DNA from: Bradyrhizobium liaoningense
GTDB lineage: Bacteria > Pseudomonadota > Alphaproteobacteria > Rhizobiales > Xanthobacteraceae
DNA: 64,000 bases
Reading direction: 5' to 3'
Assembly: GCF_018130825.1 (NCBI RefSeq)
Contig: NZ_JAFCJS010000007.1
Coordinates: 186,001-250,000, forward strand
In this document: positions 17,230 to 25,976 of the stretch, in pieces
Layout: every line of letters begins with the position of its first letter
Numbering within the stretch: position 1 is the stretch's first letter
The notes under the pieces: model-generated
Seen by the model: only the letters and a program-made list of their open reading frames with translations
Told to the model about the DNA's origin: nothing
Databases searched by the model: none
Translations under genes and position numbers: made by a program

Positions 17230-18306
17230 CTAGTCCTTCAACACGACGAGATCGGCCGGCGTCCATTCGAGTGTGACGCCGTTGCCGGGAACGAACAGGC
17301 GGCTCGTACCTGCATTGGGTTGTTGCACGAGGATGCGATGGCCGCCCTCGAGCGTGATACGGTAGAGCACGGCGCCGCCGAGGAAGTTGGTGTTCTCGAC
17401 GATTCCATGGGCCGAGTTGCCGGCCGGAGTGGCGGCGTCAGCGCGCGGCATGAGGCGAATCTTTTCGGGGCGCAGCGCGACCGAGAGCACGCCGGTGCCC
17501 TGCGCTTCGGTGGGCGGCAGTGCCAGGATCAGGCCCTTGCCAACGTCGAGGCTCTGGCCCGCGGCAGTGCGCTCGCCGCGGAAGATGTTGGTGTCGCCGA
17601 TGAAGTCGGCGACGAAGCGCGTCGTCGGCTGGTTGTAGATCTCCGTGGGCGTGCCGGCCTGCTCGACGCGGCCGCCGTTCATCACGGCGATGCGGTCGGA
17701 CATCGCCAGCGCCTCTTCCTGGTCGTGGGTGACGAAGACCAGGGTGAGGCCGAGCTTCTTCTGCAGCTGCTTGAGCTCGAACTGCATCTGCTGGCGCAGC
17801 TTCTTGTCGAGCGCCCCTAACGGCTCGTCGCAGAGCAGGACGCGCGGGGCGATCACGATGGCCCGCGCAAGCGCGACACGCTGCTGCTGGCCGCCGGAGA
17901 GCTGGGCGGGGCGGCGATCTTCCAGCCCGGACAACTCGACCATGGCGAGGGCGGCTTTCACCTTGGCCGCGATGCTCGCCTTGTCGAGCCCGCGCATGCG
18001 GAGGCCAAAGGCGACGTTCTCGGCGACGGTGCGATGCGGGAACAGCGCGTAGTTCTGGAACACCATGCCCATGTCGCGCTTGTGCGCGGGCACATGGGTG
18101 ATGTCGGCGCCGTCGACGCGGATCGCGCCCGCGCTCGGCGTCTCGAAGCCGGCGATCATGCGCAGCGTCGTGGTCTTGCCGCAGCCGGACGGGCCGAGCA
18201 GGGAGAAGAACTCCCCTTGCCTGATGTCCATCGCGACCGCGTCGACGGCGCGGACGCCGCCGTCATAGACCTTGCTGACGCCGGCGATCTCGATCGATGC
18301 ACTCAT
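17230..18306 (-). CDS. ABC transporter ATP-binding protein, PotA-like
   Basis: 358 residues. Walker A is GPSGCGKT, signature LSGGQQQR, Walker B VLLCDEPLGALD and H-loop VTHDQEEA. The C-terminal TOBE domain contains the SVALRPEKIRL strand. This architecture belongs to the spermidine/putrescine/iron-type importers. ATG 18306 overlaps the binding-protein stop (ATGA). It energises the two permeases encoded upstream. Confidence 0.93.
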   Translation of the reverse strand: MSASIEIAGVSKVYDGGVRAVDAVAMDIRQGEFFSLLGPSGCGKTTTLRMIAGFETPSAGAIRVDGADITHVPAHKRDMGMVFQNYALFPHRTVAENVAFGLRMRGLDKASIAAKVKAALAMVELSGLEDRRPAQLSGGQQQRVALARAIVIAPRVLLCDEPLGALDKKLRQQMQFELKQLQKKLGLTLVFVTHDQEEALAMSDRIAVMNGGRVEQAGTPTEIYNQPTTRFVADFIGDTNIFRGERTAAGQSLDVGKGLILALPPTEAQGTGVLSVALRPEKIRLMPRADAATPAGNSAHGIVENTNFLGGAVLYRITLEGGHRILVQQPNAGTSRLFVPGNGVTLEWTPADLVVLKD

Positions 18307-19367
18307 GCGCGGAAGATCCGGTTGACGCGCTGGTCGATCTCGTCCTTGCGCTCGTTGTACCACTTCCAGTCGACCTGGATCAGCTTGGAGACCTTCTCGG
18401 GCGTGGTCAGCAGCTTGGCGTCATACTTGGCGTCGAGCTTCACCTTCTTGTTGGCTGGTGAGTACCACACGGTCTCGGCGAGGCGCTTCTGCACCTCGGG
18501 ACGCAGCATGTAGTTCACATAGGCGTTGGCGAGCTCCTTCATCTTGCTGCCGGGCGTGATGGTCAAAACCTGCTCCAGCGACAGCACGCCTTCGCTCGGC
18601 GAGACGAAATCGGTCGGCTGGTTCTGGCCGTCATAGCGGTAGATGCCGGAATCGTGGATGACGCAGAGGCCGACTTCGCCTGATAGCAGCATCTTCTCCA
18701 TCGCACCGGTGAAATCGACGATCTTGATCGGCTTCAGCTTCTCCAGCGCGGCATAGGCCGCGTCGAGATCGGTCTGGCCCTTGCCGAACAGCGTGCCGCA
18801 CATCATCAGGAAGGCTTGGCCGAGGCTGTTGACCGGAATGACATAGCCGCCGCGGACGCCGTTGTATTTCGCGTCCCACAGTTCCTTCCAGGAGGTGACG
18901 GGGCCGTAGCCCTTGTCGGTGCGCATGCCGAGACCGATGGCGCTGGTGAAGATCGAGACGCCGACGATCTTGTCGCTGACGGCGTAGGGATAGACATCGG
19001 CGAGGTTCGGCACCAGCTTGGGATCGATCTTCGGCTCGACCAGCCCCATCTCGGCGGCGGCCCACTGCTCGTTGGAATTGGTGTGCAGCACGTCGTAGAT
19101 CGGCGCGGAGCGCGAGCTCGCCTGGAGTTTCGGCAAGTATGGGAAGGCGGAGTCGGTCTGGAGCTTGCACTTGAACTCGCTCTCGAAGGCGGGACCGATC
19201 TCGGCCTTCATGATCTCGCCCCACTTGCCGCCCCAGCCGGTGATGCGCAGCGTCGGATCGTCGGCGCGCGCGACGTAAGGCGCGGCGATGGTGCCGATGC
19301 CGAGCGAGGCACTCGCGGTCAGAAAGCGGCGGCGGCTGAGCCGTGACGATCCCAGAGCTTTCATCAT
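18303..19367 (-). CDS. ABC transporter substrate-binding protein, PotD-like, Tat-exported
   Basis: 354 residues. A twin-arginine signal (SRLSRRRFLTASASLG, about residues 8-23) and cleavage after PYVARA indicate export of the folded protein. The mature part (LRITGWGGKWGEIMKAEIGP and later ANAYVNYMLRPEVQKRLAE) belongs to the family of spermidine/putrescine-type binding proteins. ATG 19367, preceded by AAGGAA, is chosen; the next codon is also ATG. It delivers the ligand to the adjacent PotB/PotC-like permeases. The ligand is probably not a polyamine, given the hydantoinase-type enzymes in the operon. Confidence 0.92.
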   Translation of the reverse strand: MMKALGSSRLSRRRFLTASASLGIGTIAAPYVARADDPTLRITGWGGKWGEIMKAEIGPAFESEFKCKLQTDSAFPYLPKLQASSRSAPIYDVLHTNSNEQWAAAEMGLVEPKIDPKLVPNLADVYPYAVSDKIVGVSIFTSAIGLGMRTDKGYGPVTSWKELWDAKYNGVRGGYVIPVNSLGQAFLMMCGTLFGKGQTDLDAAYAALEKLKPIKIVDFTGAMEKMLLSGEVGLCVIHDSGIYRYDGQNQPTDFVSPSEGVLSLEQVLTITPGSKMKELANAYVNYMLRPEVQKRLAETVWYSPANKKVKLDAKYDAKLLTTPEKVSKLIQVDWKWYNERKDEIDQRVNRIFRA

Positions 19368-19395
19368 GTGTCGATTCCTTCGTTGGAATGAGCGG

Positions 19396-20262
19396 TTACA
19401 ATTTGACGTAGGAGCGCAGGCCGACCGTGCGGTCGAGCCCGATGACGACGACAAAGGCGAGCACGATCGAGACCACCGAGGCGGCGCCGATGGTGCCGTC
19501 CAGATCGAACTTCAGATAATTGAACAGCGTGACCGGCAGCGTCTCGTTGCCCGGGGAGACCAGGAACAGCGACACCGGGAACTGATCGAACGAGACGATG
19601 AAGGCGAAGATCGCACCCGCGAGCACGCCCGGCTTGATCAGCGGCAGCGTCACCTCGAAGAAGGTGCGCAACGGGCTGGCGCCGAGATTGCGCGCGGCCT
19701 CTTCCAGGCGCGTGTCGAAATTGTGCAGCACGGCGAGCGTGGTGCGCGCCACGTAAGGCAGCGTCACCAGCGTGTGGCCGGCGACGAGGCCCCAGGTCGG
19801 CCGACCGACATCGAGCAGCACATAGGTCTGGAACAGCGCAAGGCCGGTGAGGATCGCCGGCAGCATCAAGGGCGAGAGCATGGTGGCCACGATCAGCCGC
19901 GTGCCCGGCAGGTTGCCGCGTGCAAGCGCCAGCGCCGCGGAGGCGCCGAGCAAAGTTGCGGACAGGGTGGTGAGCACGGCGACTTCGAGGCTGAAGCCGA
20001 GCGCATGCATGAAGTCGCGCGAGGCGAAGAATTTCTCGAACCAGCGCAGGGACACGCCGACCGGCGGAAACTGGATGAACGGCGTCGGGTTCAGCGCGAA
20101 CACGACGACGATCGCGATGGGGGCCAGCAGGAAGACCAGGATGGCGATGTTGAGGGCGAGATAGAGATAGCGGCAGTAAGGCCATGCGGCTGCAGCCGTA
20201 CGAGCAGGCGTCGCCTGCCGGGCGGTTGCGAACGATGGGCTGTGGGAGGTGGAGGTGCTCAT
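19396..20262 (-). CDS. ABC transporter permease, PotC-like
   Basis: 288 residues with six predicted helices. The EAA loop reads EEAARNLGASPLRTFFEVTLPLIKPG, and SFDQFPVSLFLVSPG is typical of PotC subunits. ATG 20262 has a GAGGCGG site. It forms the channel with the PotB-like subunit, whose stop is 8 bp upstream. Confidence 0.92.
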   Translation of the reverse strand: MSTSTSHSPSFATARQATPARTAAAAWPYCRYLYLALNIAILVFLLAPIAIVVVFALNPTPFIQFPPVGVSLRWFEKFFASRDFMHALGFSLEVAVLTTLSATLLGASAALALARGNLPGTRLIVATMLSPLMLPAILTGLALFQTYVLLDVGRPTWGLVAGHTLVTLPYVARTTLAVLHNFDTRLEEAARNLGASPLRTFFEVTLPLIKPGVLAGAIFAFIVSFDQFPVSLFLVSPGNETLPVTLFNYLKFDLDGTIGAASVVSIVLAFVVVIGLDRTVGLRSYVKL

Positions 20263-20270
20263 CGTCCGCC

Positions 20271-21146
20271 TCACTGCAATTCGCGCTGGCCGGAGACGAG
20301 GCCGAGCGCGCGGTTATAGGCGATGACGAGCAGAAGCGAGATCATGAGCAGCACGATGCCGAGTGCAGCGGCAAAGCCGACGTTGAAGTTCGCTGAGATC
20401 TGCTGGTAGATCAGGATCGGCAGCGTCATGATCTGGAAGCCGCCGAGCAGGATCGGCGTGACATAGGCACTGATCGCGAGCGCGAAGACCAGCAGCGATC
20501 CGGCGAGGATGCCGGGCAGGCTGAGCGGCAGCGTCACCTCGAGGAAGGCGCGCAAGGGGCTGGCGCCGAGATTTTCCGCAGCCTGCTCCAGCCGTTCGTC
20601 GATGCGGCCGATGACGCCGGTCAGCGTCAGCACCATGAAGGGCACGTAGATGTGGACGAGGCCAACCACGATGCCGGTCTCGGTGTACATCAGCTTCAAG
20701 GGTTGAGAGATCAGGCCGAGCGACATCAGGGTCTGGTTGACCACGCCCTTGTCGGAGAGCAGCGTCATCCACGCGAAGGTGCGTACCACGATGCCGGTCA
20801 GCATCGGCGCCAGCACGGCCATCAGCAGCAGTGCGTGCCCGGTGCGGCTCTTGATCCGCGCCATCCAGTGCGCCAGCGGATAGCCGATCAGGAGCGCGAC
20901 CAGCGTGGTGACGAGCCCGATCCGGATCGTGGTCCAGATCACTTCGAGATAATAGGGATCGCCGATCATGCGGGCGTAGTGGCGGTTGGTGAAGGCGACC
21001 TTCGGCATCACCACGGGATTGCCGGTGAGCACGCTCATCAGCGCCATCAGCCCGATCGGCAGGAAGAAGAACAAGGCGAACAGCAGCGCGCTCGGCAGAA
21101 TGAAGAGCGCAAGGCCGTTGGGGCGCGTGGTTGCGGTGCTGCTCAT
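20271..21146 (-). CDS. ABC transporter permease, PotB-like
   Basis: 291 residues with six membrane segments starting with ALFILPSALLFALFFFLP. The EAA loop is EQAAENLGASPLRAFLEVTLPLSLPG. It is the PotB-type half of the permease. The start codon overlaps the IclR stop (ATGA), so regulator and transporter are translationally coupled, an unusual but compact arrangement. Confidence 0.92.
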   Translation of the reverse strand: MSSTATTRPNGLALFILPSALLFALFFFLPIGLMALMSVLTGNPVVMPKVAFTNRHYARMIGDPYYLEVIWTTIRIGLVTTLVALLIGYPLAHWMARIKSRTGHALLLMAVLAPMLTGIVVRTFAWMTLLSDKGVVNQTLMSLGLISQPLKLMYTETGIVVGLVHIYVPFMVLTLTGVIGRIDERLEQAAENLGASPLRAFLEVTLPLSLPGILAGSLLVFALAISAYVTPILLGGFQIMTLPILIYQQISANFNVGFAAALGIVLLMISLLLVIAYNRALGLVSGQRELQ

Positions 21147-21925
21147 CGCGTCCCCGTCTGGATGCGGGCTGTGTCCTGATCGAGCGGGTCGCCGGTCAGT
21201 CGTCGCAGTTTTGCGGCCATCGCCGCTAGCTCGCGGCGGACATTGGCGCGCTCGGCGGCGGTGGTCGCCTGCACCGAATAGGACACCGCGATGCCGATCA
21301 TCTCGCCGGTCTCGCCGCTCTTGAGCGCAAAGCCTTGCGAGCCGACGCCCTCGATGGATTCATCGGCCGCCTCCGACACGCCGGTGCTGCGGATCTCGTT
21401 CAGGCGCAGCATCAGCTGCTTGAAATTCTGCGGCGAGTTGCGCGGCAGCTTTGGATAGGTCGCAGGCACCCGCGCGCGGATGTCCTCGTCGGAAAGGCGC
21501 GCCAGCATGGCGCGGCCATTGGAGGTCGCGAGCGCAGGCGTGCGCTGGCCAGGCGGATTGACGACGCGCAGGGGATTGGAGCCCGGCACGATGCGGAGCA
21601 CGACCTGCTCAAAGCCGTCGAGCACGGCGATGTAGCCGGTGTGGCCCGTGCGCGCGCAAACCTCGCGCAGCTCGCGCTCGGCCATGCTGATGAGATCGTC
21701 ATGGGCGCGATGCAGTCGGCCGAGCTCGAAGGTGAGTAGGCCCGGCCGGTAGCGGCGGGTGTGCGGGTCCTGCTCGAGCAGGCCGCAATCGCGCAAGGAG
21801 CGCAGCAGCCGCGAGGTCGAGCTCTTCGGCTTGCCCGTCAGCGCCATCACGTCCGCGAACGACAGATCGGGCCGCGCGCTGGAAAAGCAGCGGAGGATCT
21901 CGATCGCGTTGGTGAGAGCACTCAT
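21143..21925 (-). CDS. IclR-family transcriptional regulator, first gene of the operon
   Basis: 260 residues. The N-terminal winged HTH (TNAIEILRCFSSARPDLSFADVMALTGKPKSSTSRLLRSL) is followed by the IclR effector domain with GHTGYIAVLDG and SNGRAMLARL. ATG 21925 is chosen because homologs begin at this helix; the longer ORF upstream covers the operator region. It heads the minus-strand transporter operon and probably represses it and itself until the substrate binds. Confidence 0.9.
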   Translation of the reverse strand: MSALTNAIEILRCFSSARPDLSFADVMALTGKPKSSTSRLLRSLRDCGLLEQDPHTRRYRPGLLTFELGRLHRAHDDLISMAERELREVCARTGHTGYIAVLDGFEQVVLRIVPGSNPLRVVNPPGQRTPALATSNGRAMLARLSDEDIRARVPATYPKLPRNSPQNFKQLMLRLNEIRSTGVSEAADESIEGVGSQGFALKSGETGEMIGIAVSYSVQATTAAERANVRRELAAMAAKLRRLTGDPLDQDTARIQTGTR

Positions 21926-21943
21926 CAGGGTTGGTCCAAGGTA

Positions 21944-21960
21944 GTTCCATATTTCGGAAC
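21944..21960. promoter_or_regulatory. Candidate IclR operator (GTTCC-N7-GGAAC)
   Basis: A perfect 5-7-5 inverted repeat 19 bp upstream of the IclR start codon. IclR-type regulators often bind palindromes with TTCC/GGAA arms of this size. The position suits autorepression of the IclR-ABC-AroM-DUF917-hydantoinase operon. Confidence 0.5.
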
Positions 21961-22104
21961 CTTGTCCCAAATTCTAAGCCTGACGCGGAAACGGGCAAGC
22001 GGAAAATTCCGGCAGGCTGGCGCCCGATTGCGCAGATGCGGCGGAAGGTCGCTTGCAGGGGGCGAGGCGGCGCACCGCGACCAACGGTGCGCCGTTCGCA
22101 GATG

Positions 22105-22746
22105 TCAGGCCGCTTCGGCGGCGACGCTGCCGATCCAGTCGCGGGCGAGCGTCACGTCGGCCTGCGACAATTGATGGCCTGCCGGCAGGACCTTGTGCGT
22201 CACGCCGGCGCCTGCTTGCGACAGCAGCGCTGCCAGCCGCGCCGAGTTGCTCGCAGGCACGATCGGATCGGCCTGCCCGGAGAGCAGGAGGATCGGCTTG
22301 CCACCGAGCTCAGGCTTTGCCGGTTGGTTTTCGGGCGGATCCGACAGCGGCACCATGGCCCGCAGCAGGATCGCGCCTGCAAGCACGTCCGGCTTCAGCA
22401 GCAACAGTGCCGCAGCGATATTGGCGCCGTTGGAGAAACCGACCGCGACTGGCGCAGCGATACCGTATTGCTTGCTTGCCTCGGTAACGAAGTCTCCGAG
22501 CTCAAGCGCGCGCCGACGCACGTCCTCCTCGTCGAACACGCCTTCGGCGAGGCGGCGGAAGAAGCGCGGCATGCCGTGCTCGAGCACGCGGCCGCGCGGC
22601 GAGAGCAGCGCCGAGCCTGGCGAGATCATCTTGCCGAGCCCGAGCAGGTCGTTCTCATCGCCGCCGGTGCCGTGCAGCAGCAGGAGCGGGGGTGAGCCCG
22701 CGCTGGTCGCGGGCTCGAAACGGTGGATGAAGGTGCTCTCGGTCAT
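22105..22746 (-). CDS. Alpha/beta-hydrolase, carboxylesterase/phospholipase type (MhqD-like)
   Basis: 213 residues. The catalytic triad is readable: Ser105 in GFSNGAN, Asp160 in SGQADPIVP and His191 in PAGHQLS. LLLLHGTGGDEND supplies the oxyanion hole. The family hydrolyses short carboxyl esters in the cytoplasm. Its ATG overlaps the stop of the upstream dioxygenase (ATGA). In Bacillus the esterase MhqD is paired with the dioxygenase MhqO in hydroquinone/quinone stress defence; the same pairing here suggests a similar role. Confidence 0.88.
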   Translation of the reverse strand: MTESTFIHRFEPATSAGSPPLLLLHGTGGDENDLLGLGKMISPGSALLSPRGRVLEHGMPRFFRRLAEGVFDEEDVRRRALELGDFVTEASKQYGIAAPVAVGFSNGANIAAALLLLKPDVLAGAILLRAMVPLSDPPENQPAKPELGGKPILLLSGQADPIVPASNSARLAALLSQAGAGVTHKVLPAGHQLSQADVTLARDWIGSVAAEAA

Positions 22747-23681
22747 GACACGCTTTCTTCGAGGCTCGGCAGCACGCTCTCGATCTGCTTGCGATGCTGC
22801 TCGAGGAAGCTCGGCAGCTTCAGGTCACGTCCGAGCGTTGCGACGGGCTCGTCGACAGCGAAGCCGGGGATGTCGGTTGCGATCTCGAACAGCACGCCGC
22901 CGGGCTCGCGGAAATAGATCGAGCGGAAGTAGTTGCGGTCCCTCTGCTCGGTCGGGTGCAGGCCGTGATTGCTCACGAGCTTCTGCGCCATCTTGCCCTG
23001 CTCGGCATCATCGGCCGCGCGGAAGGCGATGTGATGCACCGAGCCGCCGCCCTGGTGCCCGCGCAGAAAGCCCTTGGCCTCGTAGATGTCGACGACGCTG
23101 CCTTCGACATCGCCCGGCGCCTTGAAGCGGATCACCGAGCCCTCGCGGCCGGTCTCCTTGAAGCCGAACACGTCGGTGAGAATGCCAGCCGTCTTCGCCG
23201 CGCTGTCGAGCAGCAGCGTCACGCCATGGAAGCCGCGGATTGCGTGCTCGGCCGGCACGTCGCCATTGCTCCAGCCGGGCTCGTTCTCGGCGCCGGGGAC
23301 GCCGACCAGCGCGAGCGCCATGCCGTCAGGATCGGTGAAGGGCAGCACGGATTCGCCAAAGCGCTTCTCCAGCGCCTCGTAAGCAATGCCCTTCTCGGTG
23401 AAGCGCTGGGTCCAGTAGCCGAGCGAGCGCTGCGGCACGCGGAAGGCGGTCTGATGGGTCTCGCCGACGCCACGGCGGCCCGAGGGCACGCCGGCCCAGG
23501 GGAAGAAGGTCAGGATGGTGCCCGGGCGGCCGGTCTCGTCGCCATAATAGAAGTGATAGGTGCCGGGATCGTCAAAATTGACCGTCTTCTTGACGAAGCG
23601 CAGGCCGAGATCGCGCGTGTAGAAGCCGAAATTGCGGATGGGGTCGCCGGCAATCGCGGTGACATGGTGCAGTCCAGACAT
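22743..23681 (-). CDS. Ring-cleaving dioxygenase, VOC family (MhqO-like)
   Basis: 312 residues from ATG 23681, with AGGAGG 6 bp upstream. Two vicinal-oxygen-chelate modules: module 1 begins LHHVTAIAGDPIRNFGFY, module 2 begins HGVTLLLDSA. Metal ligands appear to be His6, His216/217 (SVHHIAFRA) and Glu266 (GGVLFEIATD), as expected for an Fe(II) extradiol-type enzyme acting on hydroquinones. It is co-transcribed with the esterase and divergent from a LysR regulator. The exact substrate is inferred from family resemblance. Confidence 0.88.
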   Translation of the reverse strand: MSGLHHVTAIAGDPIRNFGFYTRDLGLRFVKKTVNFDDPGTYHFYYGDETGRPGTILTFFPWAGVPSGRRGVGETHQTAFRVPQRSLGYWTQRFTEKGIAYEALEKRFGESVLPFTDPDGMALALVGVPGAENEPGWSNGDVPAEHAIRGFHGVTLLLDSAAKTAGILTDVFGFKETGREGSVIRFKAPGDVEGSVVDIYEAKGFLRGHQGGGSVHHIAFRAADDAEQGKMAQKLVSNHGLHPTEQRDRNYFRSIYFREPGGVLFEIATDIPGFAVDEPVATLGRDLKLPSFLEQHRKQIESVLPSLEESVS

Positions 23682-23740
23682 TGTCGTCCTCCTGAAATCG
23701 GGGAGCGGTCTTGCTCTGGCTGGAAATATCGTTCCGCTTT

Positions 23741-23797
23741 GGATTGGAGACAATCCATGCAAATATGACGGCTATGTCTACGATTTGGAAACAATCG
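23741..23797. promoter_or_regulatory. Two candidate operators between dioxygenase and LysR genes
   Basis: A perfect palindrome GGATTG-gaga-CAATCC (23741-23756) and a second inverted repeat CGATT-N7-AATCG (23781-23797) share the ATTG/CAAT-like core and lie between the divergent starts. They are good candidates for regulator binding sites. The assignment rests on position and symmetry only. Confidence 0.45.
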
Positions 23798-23810
23798 CGG
23801 GGGCCGGGCC

Positions 23811-24737
23811 TTGGATAAGGTCGCCAGCCTCCGGGCCTTCGTCAAAGTGGTCGAAAGCGGCAGCTTCGCCGAGGCCGGACGGCAGCTGCGGCTGTCGCGC
23901 TCGGCGATCAGCAAATACATCGCCGACCTCGAGGAGAGCCTTGGCGTCCAGCTGCTGAACCGGACCACGCGTCACGCCAGCCCCACCGAGAACGGCCAGC
24001 GCTATTTTGAGCGTGCGGTCGTCATCCTCTCCGAGATCGAGGCCGCGGACCAGGCGGTGACACAGGCCCAGTCGGCGCCGCGAGGTCTGCTGCGCGTCAA
24101 CGCGCCGATGTCGTTCGGCACGATGCGGTTAGGTCCCGTGCTCGCCGATTTCATGGCGCGCTATGGCGAGCTGCAGCTCCAGATCGTGCTCAGCGACGAT
24201 CTGCTCGATCCCGTGCAGGACGGCTTTGACGTGACCTTGCGGATCGCAGAACTGGAATCCTCCAGCCTGATCGCGCGCAGGATTGTGCCTGTCCCGCGCA
24301 TGATCTGCGCCTCGCCGGATTATCTCGCGCGCCACGGCACGCCAAAACATCCGCAGGATCTGCGCGAGCACGCCTCGCTGACCTACGGCTTCCTGCTCAC
24401 AGGCAATCAGTGGAAGCTCACCGGCAACGACGGCGATCACTGGATCCAGCCGGCCTGGTCGCTCTGCGTCAACAATGCCGAAGTGCTGCGCGATGTCGCG
24501 ATCAAGGGCAGGGGGCTGGCGTTGCTGCCGGAGTTCATCGCTGCGGACGCGTTGAAGAAGGGCGAGCTGCGGACGGTGCTGGACGATTATTCGGCGCCGC
24601 CGCTCGCGCTCTATGCGGTCTATCCGCCGACGCGGCATTTGTCTGTGAAGGTGCGGCTGTTCATCGATTTCCTGGTGGAGCGGTTTGGCCGCGAGGAGGA
24701 GGCCGGCGGGCGCAGACGTGCGGAGGCTGGGCCGTGA
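23811..24737 (+). CDS. LysR-family transcriptional regulator
   Basis: 308 residues starting at TTG 23811, the only start that keeps the canonical MDKVASLRAFVKVVESGSF opening. The HTH is SFAEAGRQLRLSRSAISKYIADLE, then LLNRTTRHASPTENG and the effector domain. This subgroup is typical of regulators for quinone or aromatic stress genes. Divergent orientation with two palindromes in between suggests that it controls the dioxygenase-esterase pair. The C-terminus has a short Glu/Arg-rich tail. Confidence 0.88.
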   Translation: MDKVASLRAFVKVVESGSFAEAGRQLRLSRSAISKYIADLEESLGVQLLNRTTRHASPTENGQRYFERAVVILSEIEAADQAVTQAQSAPRGLLRVNAPMSFGTMRLGPVLADFMARYGELQLQIVLSDDLLDPVQDGFDVTLRIAELESSSLIARRIVPVPRMICASPDYLARHGTPKHPQDLREHASLTYGFLLTGNQWKLTGNDGDHWIQPAWSLCVNNAEVLRDVAIKGRGLALLPEFIAADALKKGELRTVLDDYSAPPLALYAVYPPTRHLSVKVRLFIDFLVERFGREEEAGGRRRAEAGP

Positions 24738-25269
24738 ACCCATAAATCTCCCGGGCGACGGCTCGCTAGAGTCCGCTAACCCCGATGGCGCATCAATTTC
24801 CCTGTCACAGCGATTCTGTCGCGATGGGGCAAGAGGCGATTCCATGGGTGACCAGCGCAGGGACTTACACCCGTGAAATGGTGTCGCGACATCGCTCTCC
24901 CATTTGTCAACGTTGGTGACACTAATCCCCGGAATTGCTGTTCCACGAACTATCGGATGGAGTTGGCCAACCCAGCGAAGGCCATCCGGCGCCGTCGAAG
25001 CATTGGTCAGCTCGATCACATCGCCCGTATCGACACACTGAGGGTCCCGTGTAGCTGGACACCATTATACCGTAACGGAAACCTGAACTTTCTTCCGATC
25101 GCTCGGGACTCATACTTGCGTCCCGGCTTCGCGCCTTAGGACCAGAGAGCTTCAGCCGCTGCCGGGGCGCCGCCGAGGGCTCTCTTTCGTGCCGCAGCGA
25201 AAAGCGGCGGCATGATGTGTAGCTCGCCGGCACTTCTCGACTTGATTTCAACAAGCTCAGGAGGAGCCT
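24738..25269. other. Intergenic stretch of about 530 bp, no gene seen
   Basis: Short ORFs occur on both strands, but none has a ribosome site with protein-like composition. A weak inverted repeat (CTTG-N7-CAAG) lies just upstream of the next gene. The middle part, of lower GC, may be a decayed gene, which I cannot identify. Confidence 0.45.
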
Positions 25270-25746
25270 ATGCGGAAGTCTCTCACCTTTTTTCTTTCTG
25301 GCGTGGCATTGACCATCGCGGCGTCAACCGCCGTAGCCGGCGAGCGGGTGCTTGAGTTCAAGCTGATTACGAAGCCGATCGACCTCAAGGTGATAGAGGC
25401 CGCAAACGTCGAAGGACAGACGGTTGCGTCTGGTAAATTCTTTGGGGTCGCAGTCTTCAACGATGGCCGTATCGGAGTGAAGGAGTTCGTTAATAGTTCG
25501 GACTTGCTCAAAGGGTCGGGCCCCTTCTTCGGCTATAGCACTTACACGTTCGAGGAAGGCTCGATTACGGCGCGCTACACCGGTTCGGTCAAAGACGGCA
25601 AATCAATGGGCGAATACACGATCCTATCGGGCACAGGTGCTTATGCGAACGCCACGGGTACGGGAACAATCGAAAGCGCCCCGAACCCATTCAAGGGCGT
25701 CAACCTGCTTAACATCAAGCTCGTCGTTAAAACGTCCGGTTCTTGA
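25270..25746 (+). CDS. Secreted beta-barrel protein, allene-oxide-cyclase-barrel-like
   Basis: 158 residues with an AGGAGGAG ribosome site. A signal peptide (residues 1-23, ending STAVAG) precedes an all-beta protein with repeating strands: FFGVAVFNDG, GYSTYTFEEGSITARYTGS and the block YTILSGTGAYANATGTGTIE. The Gly/Thr-rich GTGAYANATG turn is shared by dirigent/allene-oxide-cyclase barrel proteins. Bacterial members are periplasmic or secreted with unknown ligands. No operon partner is visible. A strong hairpin follows the gene. Confidence 0.75.
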   Translation: MRKSLTFFLSGVALTIAASTAVAGERVLEFKLITKPIDLKVIEAANVEGQTVASGKFFGVAVFNDGRIGVKEFVNSSDLLKGSGPFFGYSTYTFEEGSITARYTGSVKDGKSMGEYTILSGTGAYANATGTGTIESAPNPFKGVNLLNIKLVVKTSGS

Positions 25747-25804
25747 GAGTGCAATGCTCACAGACCCCTGCACGAAGGAAGTTAATCCCTCGTGTGGCGT
25801 GTTA

Positions 25805-25831
25805 GCCCGGCCGGCACATTGCCGGCCGGGC
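25805..25831 (+). terminator. Perfect 12-bp hairpin downstream of the barrel-protein gene
   Basis: GCCCGGCCGGCA pairs perfectly with TGCCGGCCGGGC around a 3-nt loop, 58 bp after the stop codon. No T run follows, so it may stop transcription poorly alone but would protect the mRNA 3' end. A terminator role is the simplest reading. Confidence 0.5.
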
Positions 25832-25976
25832 GACCTGCTGAAGAAACGACCGGAATCGTGAGATCGATCTCCCTCTTGGCGCTAGGTGGCGGCGGCCGCA
25901 TCGGCTTGGTGGCGGTCCATTCAGAGTTGCCGAGGTCCGTCGCGCGCAATTCGAGGCTACTGTTTGGGAGCTTGAA

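Noticed and set aside
24873..25254. Overlapping ORFs on both strands in the gap before the barrel protein
   Set aside because: No family features or ribosome sites; I considered a decayed insertion sequence but saw no terminal repeats or transposase motif.
25244..25258. TTGA-containing inverted repeat resembling an FNR site upstream of the barrel protein
   Set aside because: The half-site spacing (CTTG-N7-CAAG) does not fit the TTGAT-N4-ATCAA consensus seen at the other two sites.
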